NCBI GenBank assembly: GCA_964529795.1
Contig: CAZGXM010000011.1
Span: 1-50,146, forward strand
Length of the DNA: 50,146 nucleotides
Source of the DNA: CAZGXM01 sp964529795
Lineage (GTDB): Bacteria > Bacillota > JADQBR01
Direction: 5' to 3'
In this document: in pieces, positions 41,391-49,975 of the stretch
Layout: each line of letters opens with the position of its first letter
How positions within the stretch are numbered: the stretch's first letter is position 1
Notes under the pieces: generated by a model
Told to the model about the DNA's origin: nothing
What the model saw: the letters and a program-made list of their open reading frames with translations, nothing else
The model's database searches: none
Program-made: the position numbers and the translations under genes

Positions 41391-43040
41391 GTGAACAAAA
41401 AATTACCGCGGGTAGCTTACTTTTGTATGGAATACGGGTTGGACAAACAATTACCCATCTACGCGGGTGGACTGGGAATTCTCGCCGGCGATTACCTGAA
41501 AACCGCTGCAGACCTCCAGGTTCCCGTGGTGGGCATTGGCATTCTCTGGCGGCAGGACTACACCGAGCAGTGGATCGGTGAGAATAATTGGCCTTATGAT
41601 GTCTATCCTGTCTACAACTATGACTTCATTAAAAATACCGGGGTTACGATAACTGTCAGGGTGCGTGGTGCCGATGTGGTCTGCAAGGTACACCGGGTGG
41701 ACCAGTTTGGCAACGCACCGCTTTATTTGCTGGATACCAGTTTCCCCGGCAGCGACCACGGTTGGATGACCAGCAAACTCTACGGCGGAATAGACCAGGA
41801 CCGGGTGGCCGGGGAAATGATTCTCGGTATCGGCGGCGTGCGTGCTTTAAGGGCGCTGGGCATTGAAGTGGATGTCTATCATTTCAATGAAGGGCATGCC
41901 GTATTTGCCGGTTTGGAGCTTATTCGAGAGAAAATGCAGCAGGGAATGTCCTTCCATGAAGCCTGGGAAGCCACCCGCAGGGAAATAGTCTTTACCACCC
42001 ATACCCCGGTGGAGGCGGGTAACGAAACCCACACGCACAGTCTGTTGCAACACATGGAAACCTACATGAATTTTACTTACGAACAAATACGAAAGATAGG
42101 TGGCGACCCCTTTGGCATGACAGTAGCGGGACTTCGCCTGTCAAATGTTGCCAACGCAGTTTCTGAACTGCACGGCAGGACAGCCCGCAGAATGTGGCAG
42201 CATGTGGACAATGCAGCCCCTATTATCAACATCACCAATGGGGTACATGTTCCCACCTGGCAGGATAACCATGTCAGGCGCGCTTTTGAAAATAAGGGTG
42301 ACCTCTGGGAACCGCACATGCAGGCAAAACAGGAACTGATTGATTTTATCCATAAGCACACCAATACCCGCCTGGGCCTGAATACCCTCACCATCGGCTT
42401 TGCCCGCCGGGCAGCCCCTTATAAACGCAGCGAACTGATTTTCCGTGACGCGGGCAAGATTGATTCCTTACTCCGGGAAAGAAAGCTGCAGCTGGTCTTC
42501 TCCGGAAAGGCCCACCCCAATGATATTCCAGGCAAGGACATTATCAGGCGCCTGGTGGAAATGGACCGAAAATACAGCAAACAGGTGGTCTTCCTGGAAA
42601 ACTACGATATGGAAATTGCCAGCCTTCTGACCAGGGGATGCGACGTCTGGCTGAACAACCCCCGCCGCCCCCTGGAGGCCAGCGGCACCTCCGGCATGAA
42701 AGCGGCCATGAACGGAGTACTGAATGTCAGCACGGTGGATGGCTGGGTGGCGGAAGGACCGGAGCACGGGATAAGCGGCTGGCTGCTTGACGAAGTCTTT
42801 GACGGGAAACCCGCCGAGCACGACCAGGACGAGCATGACCTGGAGGCCCTGTACCACGTGCTTCACACCGAAGTGATCCCCACCTATTACGACAACCACC
42901 GTCGCTGGGTGGAAATGATGCGGGCCAGCATCGAAATGTCCCGGCAAAAATTTTCCTCCCGGCGCATGCTGGAGGAATACTACGAAAAAATGTACCTGAA
43001 AGTAAAGACAGCCCGGAAACCCGCCCCGGCAATGTTTTAG
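41391..43040 (+). CDS. glgP: Alpha-glucan phosphorylase (GT35)
   Basis: Releases glucose 1-phosphate from glycogen or maltodextrin. The 549-residue protein belongs to the short bacterial/archaeal type: VAYFCMEYGLDKQLPIYAGG with LGILAGDYLKTAADL, FHFNEGHAVFAGLE-like YHFNEGHAVFAGLELI, VFTTHTPVEAGNETH, NITNGVHVPTW, IGFARRAAPYKRSELIF, FSGKAHPNDIPGK and the PLP-site EASGTSGMKAAMNGVLNVST. GTG 41391 is far from the nearest ribosome site, which a hairpin may bring closer; CTG 41367 in frame is an unusual alternative. Confidence 0.9.
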   Translation: MNKKLPRVAYFCMEYGLDKQLPIYAGGLGILAGDYLKTAADLQVPVVGIGILWRQDYTEQWIGENNWPYDVYPVYNYDFIKNTGVTITVRVRGADVVCKVHRVDQFGNAPLYLLDTSFPGSDHGWMTSKLYGGIDQDRVAGEMILGIGGVRALRALGIEVDVYHFNEGHAVFAGLELIREKMQQGMSFHEAWEATRREIVFTTHTPVEAGNETHTHSLLQHMETYMNFTYEQIRKIGGDPFGMTVAGLRLSNVANAVSELHGRTARRMWQHVDNAAPIINITNGVHVPTWQDNHVRRAFENKGDLWEPHMQAKQELIDFIHKHTNTRLGLNTLTIGFARRAAPYKRSELIFRDAGKIDSLLRERKLQLVFSGKAHPNDIPGKDIIRRLVEMDRKYSKQVVFLENYDMEIASLLTRGCDVWLNNPRRPLEASGTSGMKAAMNGVLNVSTVDGWVAEGPEHGISGWLLDEVFDGKPAEHDQDEHDLEALYHVLHTEVIPTYYDNHRRWVEMMRASIEMSRQKFSSRRMLEEYYEKMYLKVKTARKPAPAMF

Positions 43041-43075
43041 GGGAACAACAACATTTGTTCCCCTAAATAATTTTA
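43036..43075 (+). terminator. Terminator overlapping the phosphorylase stop codon
   Basis: TTTAGGGGAACAA (43036-43048) and TTGTTCCCCTAAA (43055-43067) form a perfect 13-bp stem with a six-base loop, followed by TAATTTTATTT. Confidence 0.85.
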
Positions 43076-43157
43076 TTTAGGGGTAGCTTATTCAGCCTTA
43101 AGGGAAACTGCCCAAACGCCGGGCTATCTGGTTAAGCCGCTACAAGGCAGTGTCCCA

Positions 43158-43574
43158 TTACCTTAATTGTAAAAACTCCCCAAGATGTTTAGCAAACTCA
43201 CGGAAATCATTTAAGTTGTTATTCAATACTTTTGCTACCTGTTCCAAATCCACTTTGGCATACTCGAGCACCAAAATATTTCGAAATCCGGCCATTCCGG
43301 AAATCTTTTGTGCAAAATCTTTCGGCAAAACCTCTAACCTGGCTAACTCGTCGAAAATATCCGCATACTCAGTTACCGTCAGCCCTTTTTCCGCGAGAAT
43401 GTGATTTCCCATATCCAGCACCGCTTGAATACAAAGCTGCAGGCCGTGCTCTACAATCCACGCCTTGTCCAAGTCAGTTTTCAAGTCCTCGGCGGTTGCA
43501 CCACGGTGTTTTGCCAGTTGAACCAGGTAACGGTCCAGTTCCTTGAGTTTTTGTTCAATCAAATTAATGTCCAC
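43158..43574 (-). CDS. HepT-like HEPN protein with catalytic His replaced by Leu
   Basis: About 138-149 residues with the HepT four-helix layout: LDRYLVQLAKHRGATAEDL, HGLQLCIQAVLDMGNHILAE and MAGFRNILVLEYAKVDLEQV. The active-site motif R-x4-H-x-Y normally reads RNILVHEY; here it is RNILVLEY (CTC where CAC is expected), so the RNase His is lost while the Arg and the modifiable Tyr remain. I favour GTG 43574 or TTG 43577 after GGAGG; the frame is open to a TTG at 43607. It overlaps the mntA stop. Confidence 0.8.
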   Translation of the reverse strand: MDINLIEQKLKELDRYLVQLAKHRGATAEDLKTDLDKAWIVEHGLQLCIQAVLDMGNHILAEKGLTVTEYADIFDELARLEVLPKDFAQKISGMAGFRNILVLEYAKVDLEQVAKVLNNNLNDFREFAKHLGEFLQLR

Positions 43575-44022
43575 CAACTTCACCGCCTCCAAACGTACCT
43601 TCTGCAAGTCGTTTCTTTAAATAATACCTTTGCACATCGAAAAACGGTTTGAAATCCAAATACTCCCTCAGGGACTTTTCATGAAAGCGCAACCTGTCAC
43701 CTTCCGACCGGCAGAGCAAAAGTTTGCCATCCTTGATTACTTGAAACCTTAACAAGGTGGAAGCATCATTTAATATCACCAGGTCGACATCCTTCCCAGT
43801 GTACTGTCTCAATGTAACCATCATCTCGCTTTTATAACCGTAGGGGCCTGAGCCCGGGATTTGACCCTTGTCGAGAAATATGGCCACATCAACATCACTG
43901 AGATTACCTGCAGTTCCCCGGGCAAAGGAACCAAACAAGTAGGCAAAAAGAATTTCTCTTCTCTTTTCAAGTAGCTGCCGCAGCTTTTCCTCCACCTGTT
44001 TTTGTTCTTCCGGAAAAAACAT
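43564..44022 (-). CDS. mntA: MntA-type nucleotidyltransferase antitoxin, second copy
   Basis: 152 residues with YLFGSFARGTAGNLSDVDVA, a full GS-x10-D-x-D site, and a third acidic strand DVDLVILND. Catalytic positions intact. The tail RLRFHEKSLREYLDFKPFF resembles the first copy's (FRTDFEDIAFRDYLDFRPFI), so the two modules are related but clearly diverged. It pairs with the His-less HepT downstream. Confidence 0.85.
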   Translation of the reverse strand: MFFPEEQKQVEEKLRQLLEKRREILFAYLFGSFARGTAGNLSDVDVAIFLDKGQIPGSGPYGYKSEMMVTLRQYTGKDVDLVILNDASTLLRFQVIKDGKLLLCRSEGDRLRFHEKSLREYLDFKPFFDVQRYYLKKRLAEGTFGGGEVGGH

Positions 44023-44054
44023 AATCTACATTCCTTTCCGATAAATTGAACAAC

Positions 44055-44072
44055 TATAACGGATATAACGGA
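44055..44072 (-). repeat. Tandem 9-bp repeat in the mntA leader
   Basis: TATAACGGA occurs twice without spacing (44055-44063, 44064-44072), between the promoter and the mntA start; a possible operator for autoregulation. Confidence 0.45.
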
Positions 44073-44088
44073 AGGTAATATTTTCTAA

Positions 44089-44117
44089 ATTATACCAGAG
44101 GTCAGTGAAAACAACAA
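44089..44117 (-). promoter_or_regulatory. Candidate sigma-A promoter of the second mntA
   Basis: TTGTTG (44117-44112) and TATAAT (44094-44089) on the minus strand, 17 bases apart. Confidence 0.5.
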
Positions 44118-44199
44118 GCACTCAGCAAAATCTAAAAATTTACAATTGCCTTTTCGGTGCATGCTCCGGAAATCCTCTTTATGTGCTAAAAAGTTTCGG

Positions 44200-44227
44200 G
44201 AAAAACAAGCCCGGCCCTAAGGCCGGG
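44200..44227 (-). terminator. Terminator after tatC (end of hydrogenase-tat operon)
   Basis: CCCGGCC and GGCCGGG around a TTAG loop (44227-44210), followed by CTTGTTTTT, ten bases after the tatC stop. Confidence 0.85.
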
Positions 44228-44236
44228 AAGTAGGCT

Positions 44237-44983
44237 TCACTTTTCCTCTATAAACTGTCTGTCCGGTTTGGGTTTCACAAATCTGGCGACCAGGATACTG
44301 ATTTCATAGAGCAGCACCATCGGACCCGCCAAAAGCACCTGGGAAATTATATCCGGTGGCGTAAGTACGGCTCCCAGTATAAAACATATCAAAATAGCAA
44401 ACCTGCGGTTTTTGGTCAACCAGTGATAACTCACAAAACCCATCCGGGTCAACAGGTAGACTACCAGCGGCAGTTCAAATACCAACCCGAAAGGTACCAA
44501 AAAGGTAACCAAAAAAGATACATAGGGACCGACCGACAACATGGGCACCAACTGGTCGCTGACAACCACCAGTAAAAAACGGGCGGCAAAGTTAAAGACG
44601 ACAAAATATGCAAAGCATGCACCTGAGGCAAATAAAATTGCAAACAGCGGTATGGCCGTCAGTATGAAGCGGCGTTCCCGGGGATACAAGGCCGGTTTGA
44701 CAAACTGCCATACCTGCCAGGACATTATGGGCAGGGCCATAATTATACCGGTCAAGACTGCAAGCTTGATTTTGGTGATAAAAGCCTCAGCCATACCGAT
44801 GTAGACCAGTTTGACGTCCCATTTTTCCAGCGGGCCGGTAACCAGGTCCAGCAGTTGCTCCCCGAAGGCAAAATAACTGATGACAGTGGTCACCAAAATT
44901 GCTATCAAACTGACAATAAATACCTTTCTCAAGTCTTCGAGGTGCTCCACCAGGGAAAGGTCCGTGTCTTTTCGGTCACTCAT
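44237..44983 (-). CDS. tatC: Twin-arginine translocase subunit TatC
   Basis: Receptor of the Tat pathway for folded proteins. The 248-residue protein has six membrane helices and the conserved N-terminal SLVEHLEDLRKVFIVSLIAI; WQFVKPALYPRERRFI and PFGLVFELPLVVYLLTRMG are family marks. Last gene of the hydrogenase operon, where it would export the adjacent Tat-signal hydrogenase. Confidence 0.95.
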   Translation of the reverse strand: MSDRKDTDLSLVEHLEDLRKVFIVSLIAILVTTVISYFAFGEQLLDLVTGPLEKWDVKLVYIGMAEAFITKIKLAVLTGIIMALPIMSWQVWQFVKPALYPRERRFILTAIPLFAILFASGACFAYFVVFNFAARFLLVVVSDQLVPMLSVGPYVSFLVTFLVPFGLVFELPLVVYLLTRMGFVSYHWLTKNRRFAILICFILGAVLTPPDIISQVLLAGPMVLLYEISILVARFVKPKPDRQFIEEK

Positions 44984-45026
44984 GACATATCCACCCTCTT
45001 AGCCGGTCCCGGTATTCCCGCTTCAA

Positions 45027-45239
45027 TCAAGGATTTTTATCCCGTTGCGCGGTGTCAATGCTGGATTTTTGCTCCGTCTCTTCGGCTTTAATTGCGCTCT
45101 GCAAGTCATTGGCAGCTTTCTTAAACTCTCTCAAGCCGCCGCCAATGGCCCTGCCCACTTCCGGCAGTTTTTTCGGGCCAAAAATTACCAGCGCCAGGGC
45201 CAAGATGAGTATTACTTCCGGAAAACCGATACCAAACAT
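45027..45239 (-). CDS. tatA: Tat pore protein TatA (copy 2)
   Basis: 70 residues: a single N-terminal helix MFGIGFPEVILILALALVIF, the hinge GPKKLPEVGRAIGGGLREFK and a charged tail. Forms the translocation pore with TatC. Follows the other tatA by 12 bases. Confidence 0.92.
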   Translation of the reverse strand: MFGIGFPEVILILALALVIFGPKKLPEVGRAIGGGLREFKKAANDLQSAIKAEETEQKSSIDTAQRDKNP

Positions 45240-45251
45240 TTTCCCGCCCCC

Positions 45252-45428
45252 TTAGTTGCCCTGTTCATGGTTAACTTCTTCTTTTTCGGGGTCACTTACC
45301 GCACCCTTAAACTCCCGTATGCTCTGGCCCAGGGCTTTACCCACCCCGGGCAGCTTGCCGGCACCAAAGATCACCAATGCCAGGGCCAAAACCACCAGCA
45401 GTTCCGGCAGTCCTATTCCACCCAACAT
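45252..45428 (-). CDS. tatA: Tat pore protein TatA (copy 1)
   Basis: 58 residues: MLGGIGLPELLVVLALALVI, then FGAGKLPGVGKALGQSIREF and a short acidic tail. ATG 45428 follows GGGGAGG; the frame is open to 45452. Two dissimilar TatA genes in tandem may supply TatA- and TatB-like roles. Confidence 0.92.
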   Translation of the reverse strand: MLGGIGLPELLVVLALALVIFGAGKLPGVGKALGQSIREFKGAVSDPEKEEVNHEQGN

Positions 45429-45448
45429 ATTTATACCTCCCCTGCTAA

Positions 45449-45985
45449 TCACACTCCATCACACTTCTTTGTTACCGGACATTTGTTGAAAGCTTTTCTC
45501 TGCCTCTCCGCCTGCTTGCCTGCAAATTGCAGCCCTTGGTTCAGTTCTTCAAGAACCAGACGAATTGCCTCAGGCAACCGGCTTCGTACCGCCGCAGAGA
45601 GTTCCAAACTATAATCAACGGTTTCCGGTTCCACACCGATAATGGTAACCGCCTTTTCTGTTTTCACACCCCGCAGCCACCCAAGAATTTCCCTCAAACC
45701 AATTTGGTGCAGAGAAACCGGGTCCTCCTGTGCAAACCGGAGGTCCTGGAGAGTCAACCGGTAAACACTCCCCGGTTGGCCTCCCCCTCGCATGGCATCC
45801 ACAATAATTATCTTTTCCGCTCTTTCCAGGTAGTACAGCAGGTCGAACCCACCGGTCCCCCCGTCCACCAGTCGGACATCAGGTGGGAGAATTTCCGCCT
45901 GTTGCAGCTTCTGAATAACATGAATTCCCACACCCTCATCACCCAGCAGGAGGTTGCCAACGCCCAGCACCAGTTTTTTACCCAT
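45449..45985 (-). CDS. hyaD: NiFe hydrogenase maturation endopeptidase
   Basis: Cuts the C-terminal extension of the large subunit after nickel insertion. In 178 residues: LVLGVGNLLLGDEGVGIHVI (Glu nickel ligand), VRLVDGGTGGFDLLYYLE, IIIVDAMRGGGQPG (Asp ligand), SLHQIGLREIL (His ligand). Preferred ATG 45985 with AGGA upstream; the frame is open to 46006. Lies after the cytochrome gene, with whose end it nearly abuts. Confidence 0.92.
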   Translation of the reverse strand: MGKKLVLGVGNLLLGDEGVGIHVIQKLQQAEILPPDVRLVDGGTGGFDLLYYLERAEKIIIVDAMRGGGQPGSVYRLTLQDLRFAQEDPVSLHQIGLREILGWLRGVKTEKAVTIIGVEPETVDYSLELSAAVRSRLPEAIRLVLEELNQGLQFAGKQAERQRKAFNKCPVTKKCDGV

Positions 45986-45989
45986 TTTC

Positions 45990-46625
45990 CTATCCCCGGG
46001 CCTCACCGTGGTACTGTTTCCCGGTTTCCACCAGCTTCGGCTCGCGGCGGCAACCGGTGAACATGGACTTCAACACCTGCCAGTCATCGGTGAAGTCCAG
46101 GTACAGGTGTACGGCCACGGAAGAGACAAATACCCAGAATACCAGGTAATGAATCATCCTCACCATCATGGGTCCACCATAAGCAGACGCAAGCTCCGAT
46201 GAGGCAGTAGGCAGATAAAGTATAAAACCTGTAATAGCTTGAATCAATAAAAGAAAAATCCACGTGCTGTACATGATTTTTTGCCCGGGGTTATATTTTT
46301 CGTCAAATTCCGGATGTTTTTTGTCAACAAAACAGTAATAACGCGCCACCCGGTATAACCCTTTTATATCTTTCCAGGTGAAGATTACGCCTGAGAAATC
46401 TTTTTTGACCAGAGCATAATAAATTCGCACCACCACCAGGGCTAAAATGAGGTAAGCGGCCACAAAGTGAACTTTTCTGGCGCTATCCATGGAAGTAAAA
46501 ATACCAAAATCCGGGTTATGGATGTAATAGCCGCTCAGGAGAAGCAGGAACATACAGACAGCGTGCCCCCAGTGAATCAACCTCAGTCCCAACGGGTGCC
46601 GCAGCTCTTCCTTCATTCCCTTCAC
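45990..46625 (-). CDS. hyaC: Ni/Fe-hydrogenase b-type cytochrome subunit
   Basis: Di-haem membrane anchor passing electrons from the hydrogenase to the quinone pool. The 211-residue protein has four helices; haem ligand candidates lie in GLRLIHWGHAVCMFLLLLSG, VHFVAAYLILALVVVR, and in the last helix MIHYLVFWVFVSSVAVHLYL. Immediately follows the large subunit gene. Confidence 0.92.
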   Translation of the reverse strand: MKGMKEELRHPLGLRLIHWGHAVCMFLLLLSGYYIHNPDFGIFTSMDSARKVHFVAAYLILALVVVRIYYALVKKDFSGVIFTWKDIKGLYRVARYYCFVDKKHPEFDEKYNPGQKIMYSTWIFLLLIQAITGFILYLPTASSELASAYGGPMMVRMIHYLVFWVFVSSVAVHLYLDFTDDWQVLKSMFTGCRREPKLVETGKQYHGEARG

Positions 46626-46628
46626 CTC

Positions 46629-48068
46629 CTAACAGACTCGAAATTGTCCCACCGGGTTTGCCGGTGTGACCAGGTGGACGGCGCAGGCAATACAGGGGTC
46701 AAAGGAACGGACCACCCGCACCACTTCAATGGGATTATTCGGGTCCGCCACCGGTGTGCCCACCAGGGCCTGCTCGATGGGGCCCGGCTGGTCACGGTCA
46801 TCCCGGGGCGAGGCGTTCCAGGTGGTGGGCACCACCAGCTGGTAGCGTTCAATGACACTATTTTTAATGCTTATCCAGTGGCCGAGGGCGCCGCGGGGGG
46901 CTTCGGTCAGTCCCGTTCCCCTGGCTTCGTTGGGTACTTGATGGGGATTGCATACCGATTCTCCGGGGACCAGTTGCAGAAGCCACTGTTCCATTGCCTT
47001 GGCCACTTTCAAACATTCCAGCGCCCGGGCGGCATGACGGCCCATGACGGAAAAAGCTTTCTTTCCCAAATCCCGGACGCTCTTTTCTTTGTTTACCCAC
47101 ATGCGGGCCAGCGGTCCCACTTCATGCACTTTATTGTCATAGCGTGGTGATTTCAGCCAGGAATACGCCCCGGACTTGCCCGGTGTCGCGACAGTTTTCC
47201 CTTCTGCCGGGTGAGTACCGCTGTCACTGTCCGCATACCACGAGTGTTTCACCTCTTCCGTTATCCGGGCCGGGTCCAAAGGCGCATCCTTTCCTTCCAC
47301 GTAGCGTCCCCGTTTCAGCAGCAGGTTTTGGCCGGCCGGGTCTTTTTCATCATCTATGGGGAAGACCCCGTAGGCCAGGAGGTTCTCGCATCCCCTGCCA
47401 ATTTCCAACCAGTCATTATAAACCTCTGCCACCGCCATCACGTCGGGAACATAGACATTTTCAATGAAGGCTACCAGTTCCTTTAATCGATACCTGAAGT
47501 TAATGACTTTCTGGGCATCAACTGTTTCGGTAACCCCACCGGGGACAATGGCGGTCACATGAGGCATTTTGGCGCCGAAAATGGCCAGCATTTCCTGGGC
47601 TTTACTGCGCATCTCCAGCGCCTTCAGGTAGTGGTCCACTGCAGCCTGGTTGACTATGGGCGGCAGGCGGTAGTCTCCCTGGTAACGCGGGGTGAACGGC
47701 GGTACGTCAGGTCCCTTGACATAATCAAGCGCAGCCAGGTGATAAAAATGCAGAATATGGGACTGGATATAGTTGGAGCCCAGAATCAGGTTGCGAATAA
47801 TGCGCCCGTTGGGTGGCGGTGTAATGCCAAAGGCATCATCCAGGGTCAGGGCAGAAGCAGTGGCATGACCGATGGGGCAGACACCACAGGCCCGCTGGGT
47901 GATGTGCTGGGCGTCCCGGGGATCCCTGCCTATCAAAATTTTTTCCAGTCCCCGGAACAATGTGCCGGAACTGTGGGCAGTCACCACTGCTCCGCTCTCA
48001 ATTTCCACTTCGATTTTCAGGTGCCCTTCAATACGCGTGATCGGGTCCACCATAATTTTTACGGCCAT
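46629..48068 (-). CDS. hyaB: NiFe hydrogenase large subunit (group 1 uptake type)
   Basis: Carries the NiFe active site. In 479 residues: the N-terminal ligand motif ITQRACGVCPIGHATAS near residue 58 and the C-terminal SFDPCIACAVHL, followed by a 14-residue tail (VTPANPVGQFRVC end) removed after the His by the protease encoded downstream. GSNYIQSHILHFYHLAALDY and HGxxxR-like ALGHWISIKNSVIERYQLVV are typical. It exports together with the Tat-signal small subunit. Starts on the stop codon of that gene. Confidence 0.96.
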   Translation of the reverse strand: MAVKIMVDPITRIEGHLKIEVEIESGAVVTAHSSGTLFRGLEKILIGRDPRDAQHITQRACGVCPIGHATASALTLDDAFGITPPPNGRIIRNLILGSNYIQSHILHFYHLAALDYVKGPDVPPFTPRYQGDYRLPPIVNQAAVDHYLKALEMRSKAQEMLAIFGAKMPHVTAIVPGGVTETVDAQKVINFRYRLKELVAFIENVYVPDVMAVAEVYNDWLEIGRGCENLLAYGVFPIDDEKDPAGQNLLLKRGRYVEGKDAPLDPARITEEVKHSWYADSDSGTHPAEGKTVATPGKSGAYSWLKSPRYDNKVHEVGPLARMWVNKEKSVRDLGKKAFSVMGRHAARALECLKVAKAMEQWLLQLVPGESVCNPHQVPNEARGTGLTEAPRGALGHWISIKNSVIERYQLVVPTTWNASPRDDRDQPGPIEQALVGTPVADPNNPIEVVRVVRSFDPCIACAVHLVTPANPVGQFRVC

Positions 48069-49135
48069 TATTCTTCACCCTCTTCCTCTGTATTTTTGCC
48101 GCCCAGGCGGCCGGTGACGATACTGCCGACAAAATGTGCGCCAATACCCACGGCAGTGGCCGCACCGACAACCTTCCCAATGCCGTCGGCAGTGGCCCTG
48201 ATACCGGGTAAAGCAATATCCGGCATCTGTTTATACATGGGCGAGGTTTCGTCGGGAAAGACAACTTCCGCACAGCCAATACAGGGGGCGCCGGCCTTGA
48301 TGCAGAAATTGACACCATTATTCCACTGGCGGGTGGGACAGTCTGCATGGGTCATGGGCCCCTTGCAGCCCAGTTTGAACAGGCAGCCTTCTTCCGAGAG
48401 ACTACGGGCGAAGATGCTGTTGTCAAAATACTGCCGGCGAGGGCAGTTGTCGTGAATGAGCTTGCCAAAAAACAGTTTTGGCCGGCCCTGACCATCCAGG
48501 GCAGGTACTTTTTTGTACAGGAGAACGTGGGCCAAACTTCCCAGAATCCAATCGGGATGGGCTGGACACCCGGGAATATTGATTACCGGGGTCCCTTTCA
48601 CTACTTCCGAAACACCAACACAGCCGGTAGGATTCGGCGCCCCTGCAGGAATACCGCCGGAAGTGGCACAGGTTCCCACCGCAATAATGGCAGCGGCATC
48701 TTTGCTCAGTCTCTCTAATAAATTCAAAAACGTTATTGGTTTGCCACTGCCGTTCTCTCCCACGGTGCAGTACACGCCGCCGTCATCCTTCGGCACCGCC
48801 CCTTCCACCACCAGATAGTATTTCCCTTTGGCCTTTTCACTGGTCTCTTCCATGGCCGACATGGCCAGATCACCTGCGGCAGCCATGACCGTGGGGTGAA
48901 AACGCAGGCTGATAATGTCCAGCAGCACGTCTTTGATGTCCGGCTCCACGGAATTAAGCAGCGAAACCGAATCTCCCGTACATGATGCTCCTTGAATCCA
49001 CAATACCGGCGGGTTACCTGCCGCAGACTGCTCCAGGGCTTCGGCCATGTCTGTCACGAGCAGGGGCGACAGCCCCAAAATGGCAGCCATGCGCCCGGAC
49101 AACTTCAAAAACTCTCGACGGGAAAACCTTTTCAA
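48068..49135 (-). CDS. hyaA: NiFe hydrogenase small subunit with Tat signal
   Basis: Electron-transfer subunit with three Fe-S clusters. The 355-residue precursor begins with the Tat signal MKRFSRREFLKLSGRMAAIL, so the enzyme faces outside. Cluster cysteines appear in IQGASCTGDSVSLLNS, in AVGTCATSGGIPAGAPNPTG with NIPGCPAHPDWILG, in KLIHDNCPRRQYFDNSIFAR with CLFKLGCKGP, and in GAPCIGCAEVVFPDE. A short hydrophobic stretch near the C-terminus may help anchor it. First gene of the operon. Confidence 0.95.
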   Translation of the reverse strand: MKRFSRREFLKLSGRMAAILGLSPLLVTDMAEALEQSAAGNPPVLWIQGASCTGDSVSLLNSVEPDIKDVLLDIISLRFHPTVMAAAGDLAMSAMEETSEKAKGKYYLVVEGAVPKDDGGVYCTVGENGSGKPITFLNLLERLSKDAAAIIAVGTCATSGGIPAGAPNPTGCVGVSEVVKGTPVINIPGCPAHPDWILGSLAHVLLYKKVPALDGQGRPKLFFGKLIHDNCPRRQYFDNSIFARSLSEEGCLFKLGCKGPMTHADCPTRQWNNGVNFCIKAGAPCIGCAEVVFPDETSPMYKQMPDIALPGIRATADGIGKVVGAATAVGIGAHFVGSIVTGRLGGKNTEEEGEE

Positions 49136-49273
49136 GTGTACATCCCCTCCCTGTTCTCAAGGTTTTTCATGAATACAGACCTTCCACACTTCCCTGCATA
49201 ACAACCGCAACTTTACACCAGCAAAAACAAAGGAAAAAAATTTTTAATATTCTGATTATTCTTGATTGGTAAA

Positions 49274-49302
49274 ATTATACCTTATTTTGTATAATATGGC
49301 AA
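49274..49302 (-). promoter_or_regulatory. Sigma-A promoter of the hydrogenase operon
   Basis: TTGCCA (49302-49297) and TATAAT (49279-49274) on the minus strand, 17 bases apart, about 140 bases upstream of hyaA. Confidence 0.65.
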
Positions 49303-49309
49303 GCTTTTT

Positions 49310-49341
49310 TAACCAAACAAACGCCCGGTAACAACCGGGCG
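49310..49341 (-). terminator. Terminator after the GNAT gene
   Basis: CGCCCGGT and ACCGGGCG around a four-base loop (49341-49322), followed on the minus strand by TTTGTTTGGTT. Confidence 0.75.
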
Positions 49342-49357
49342 CTTTTCACAAACCTTT

Positions 49358-49810
49358 TTATAATTCTTTAATCACCGCGTGCTCGTCGCAGTCGGGAAAC
49401 TTGGGACAATTGATGCATTCCTTCCAGACCTTGTGCGGCAAATCCTTGTTGGAAATCTCGGTAAAGCCGCACCTGGTAAAAAAGCCGGGCTGGTAGGTAA
49501 GGGCAAATATTCTCGGTATCTCCAGTTCCCGGGCCTCCTCTTCCAGCACCTGCACCAGTTTCCTGCCTATACCCCTTTTGACATACTCCGGCGCAATGGC
49601 CAACGACCGGATCTCCCCCAGGTCCGACCAGAGGATGTGCAGTCCGCCCGCCCCGATAATCTCACCGTTTTCTTCCACCACCGTGTAATCACGCAGGGAC
49701 TCGTAAAACATGCTGCGGGACCGGGCCAGCATCAACCCTTTTTCTGCATATTTATTAATGAGGTTGTGCATGGATTCCACGTCGGACATTATTGCTTTTC
49801 TAATATTCAT
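49358..49810 (-). CDS. argA: GNAT N-acetyltransferase, short ArgA (N-acetylglutamate synthase) type
   Basis: 150-residue single-domain acetyltransferase: MNIRKAIMSDVESMHNLINK, LMLARSRSMFYESLRDYTVV, GGLHILWSDLGEIRSLAIAP, the acetyl-CoA loop RGIGRKLVQVLEEEA, and FALTYQPGFFTRCGF. The C-terminal LPHKVWKECINCPKFPDCDE is typical of the short-form amino-acid N-acetyltransferases that replace classic ArgA in some bacteria. The substrate (glutamate) is inferred from the family. It stands alone with its own terminator. Confidence 0.75.
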   Translation of the reverse strand: MNIRKAIMSDVESMHNLINKYAEKGLMLARSRSMFYESLRDYTVVEENGEIIGAGGLHILWSDLGEIRSLAIAPEYVKRGIGRKLVQVLEEEARELEIPRIFALTYQPGFFTRCGFTEISNKDLPHKVWKECINCPKFPDCDEHAVIKEL

Positions 49811-49975
49811 GTGCTATAGCAACTCCTACTCCCAAAATTTGAATAATGTAAATTATAACATCATACTGCATAATATACAACAACCATTTTATTTTTCCAA
49901 CTTCCCCACTTTTTAGCAATAATCTACTGTTCGATGGTAAAATTTACGATATCATTAAAACCAATACGGCAACAG

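Noticed and set aside
47559..48455. A 298-codon open frame antisense to the hydrogenase subunits
   Set aside because: Shadow of two well-recognised genes; no ribosome site or family features.
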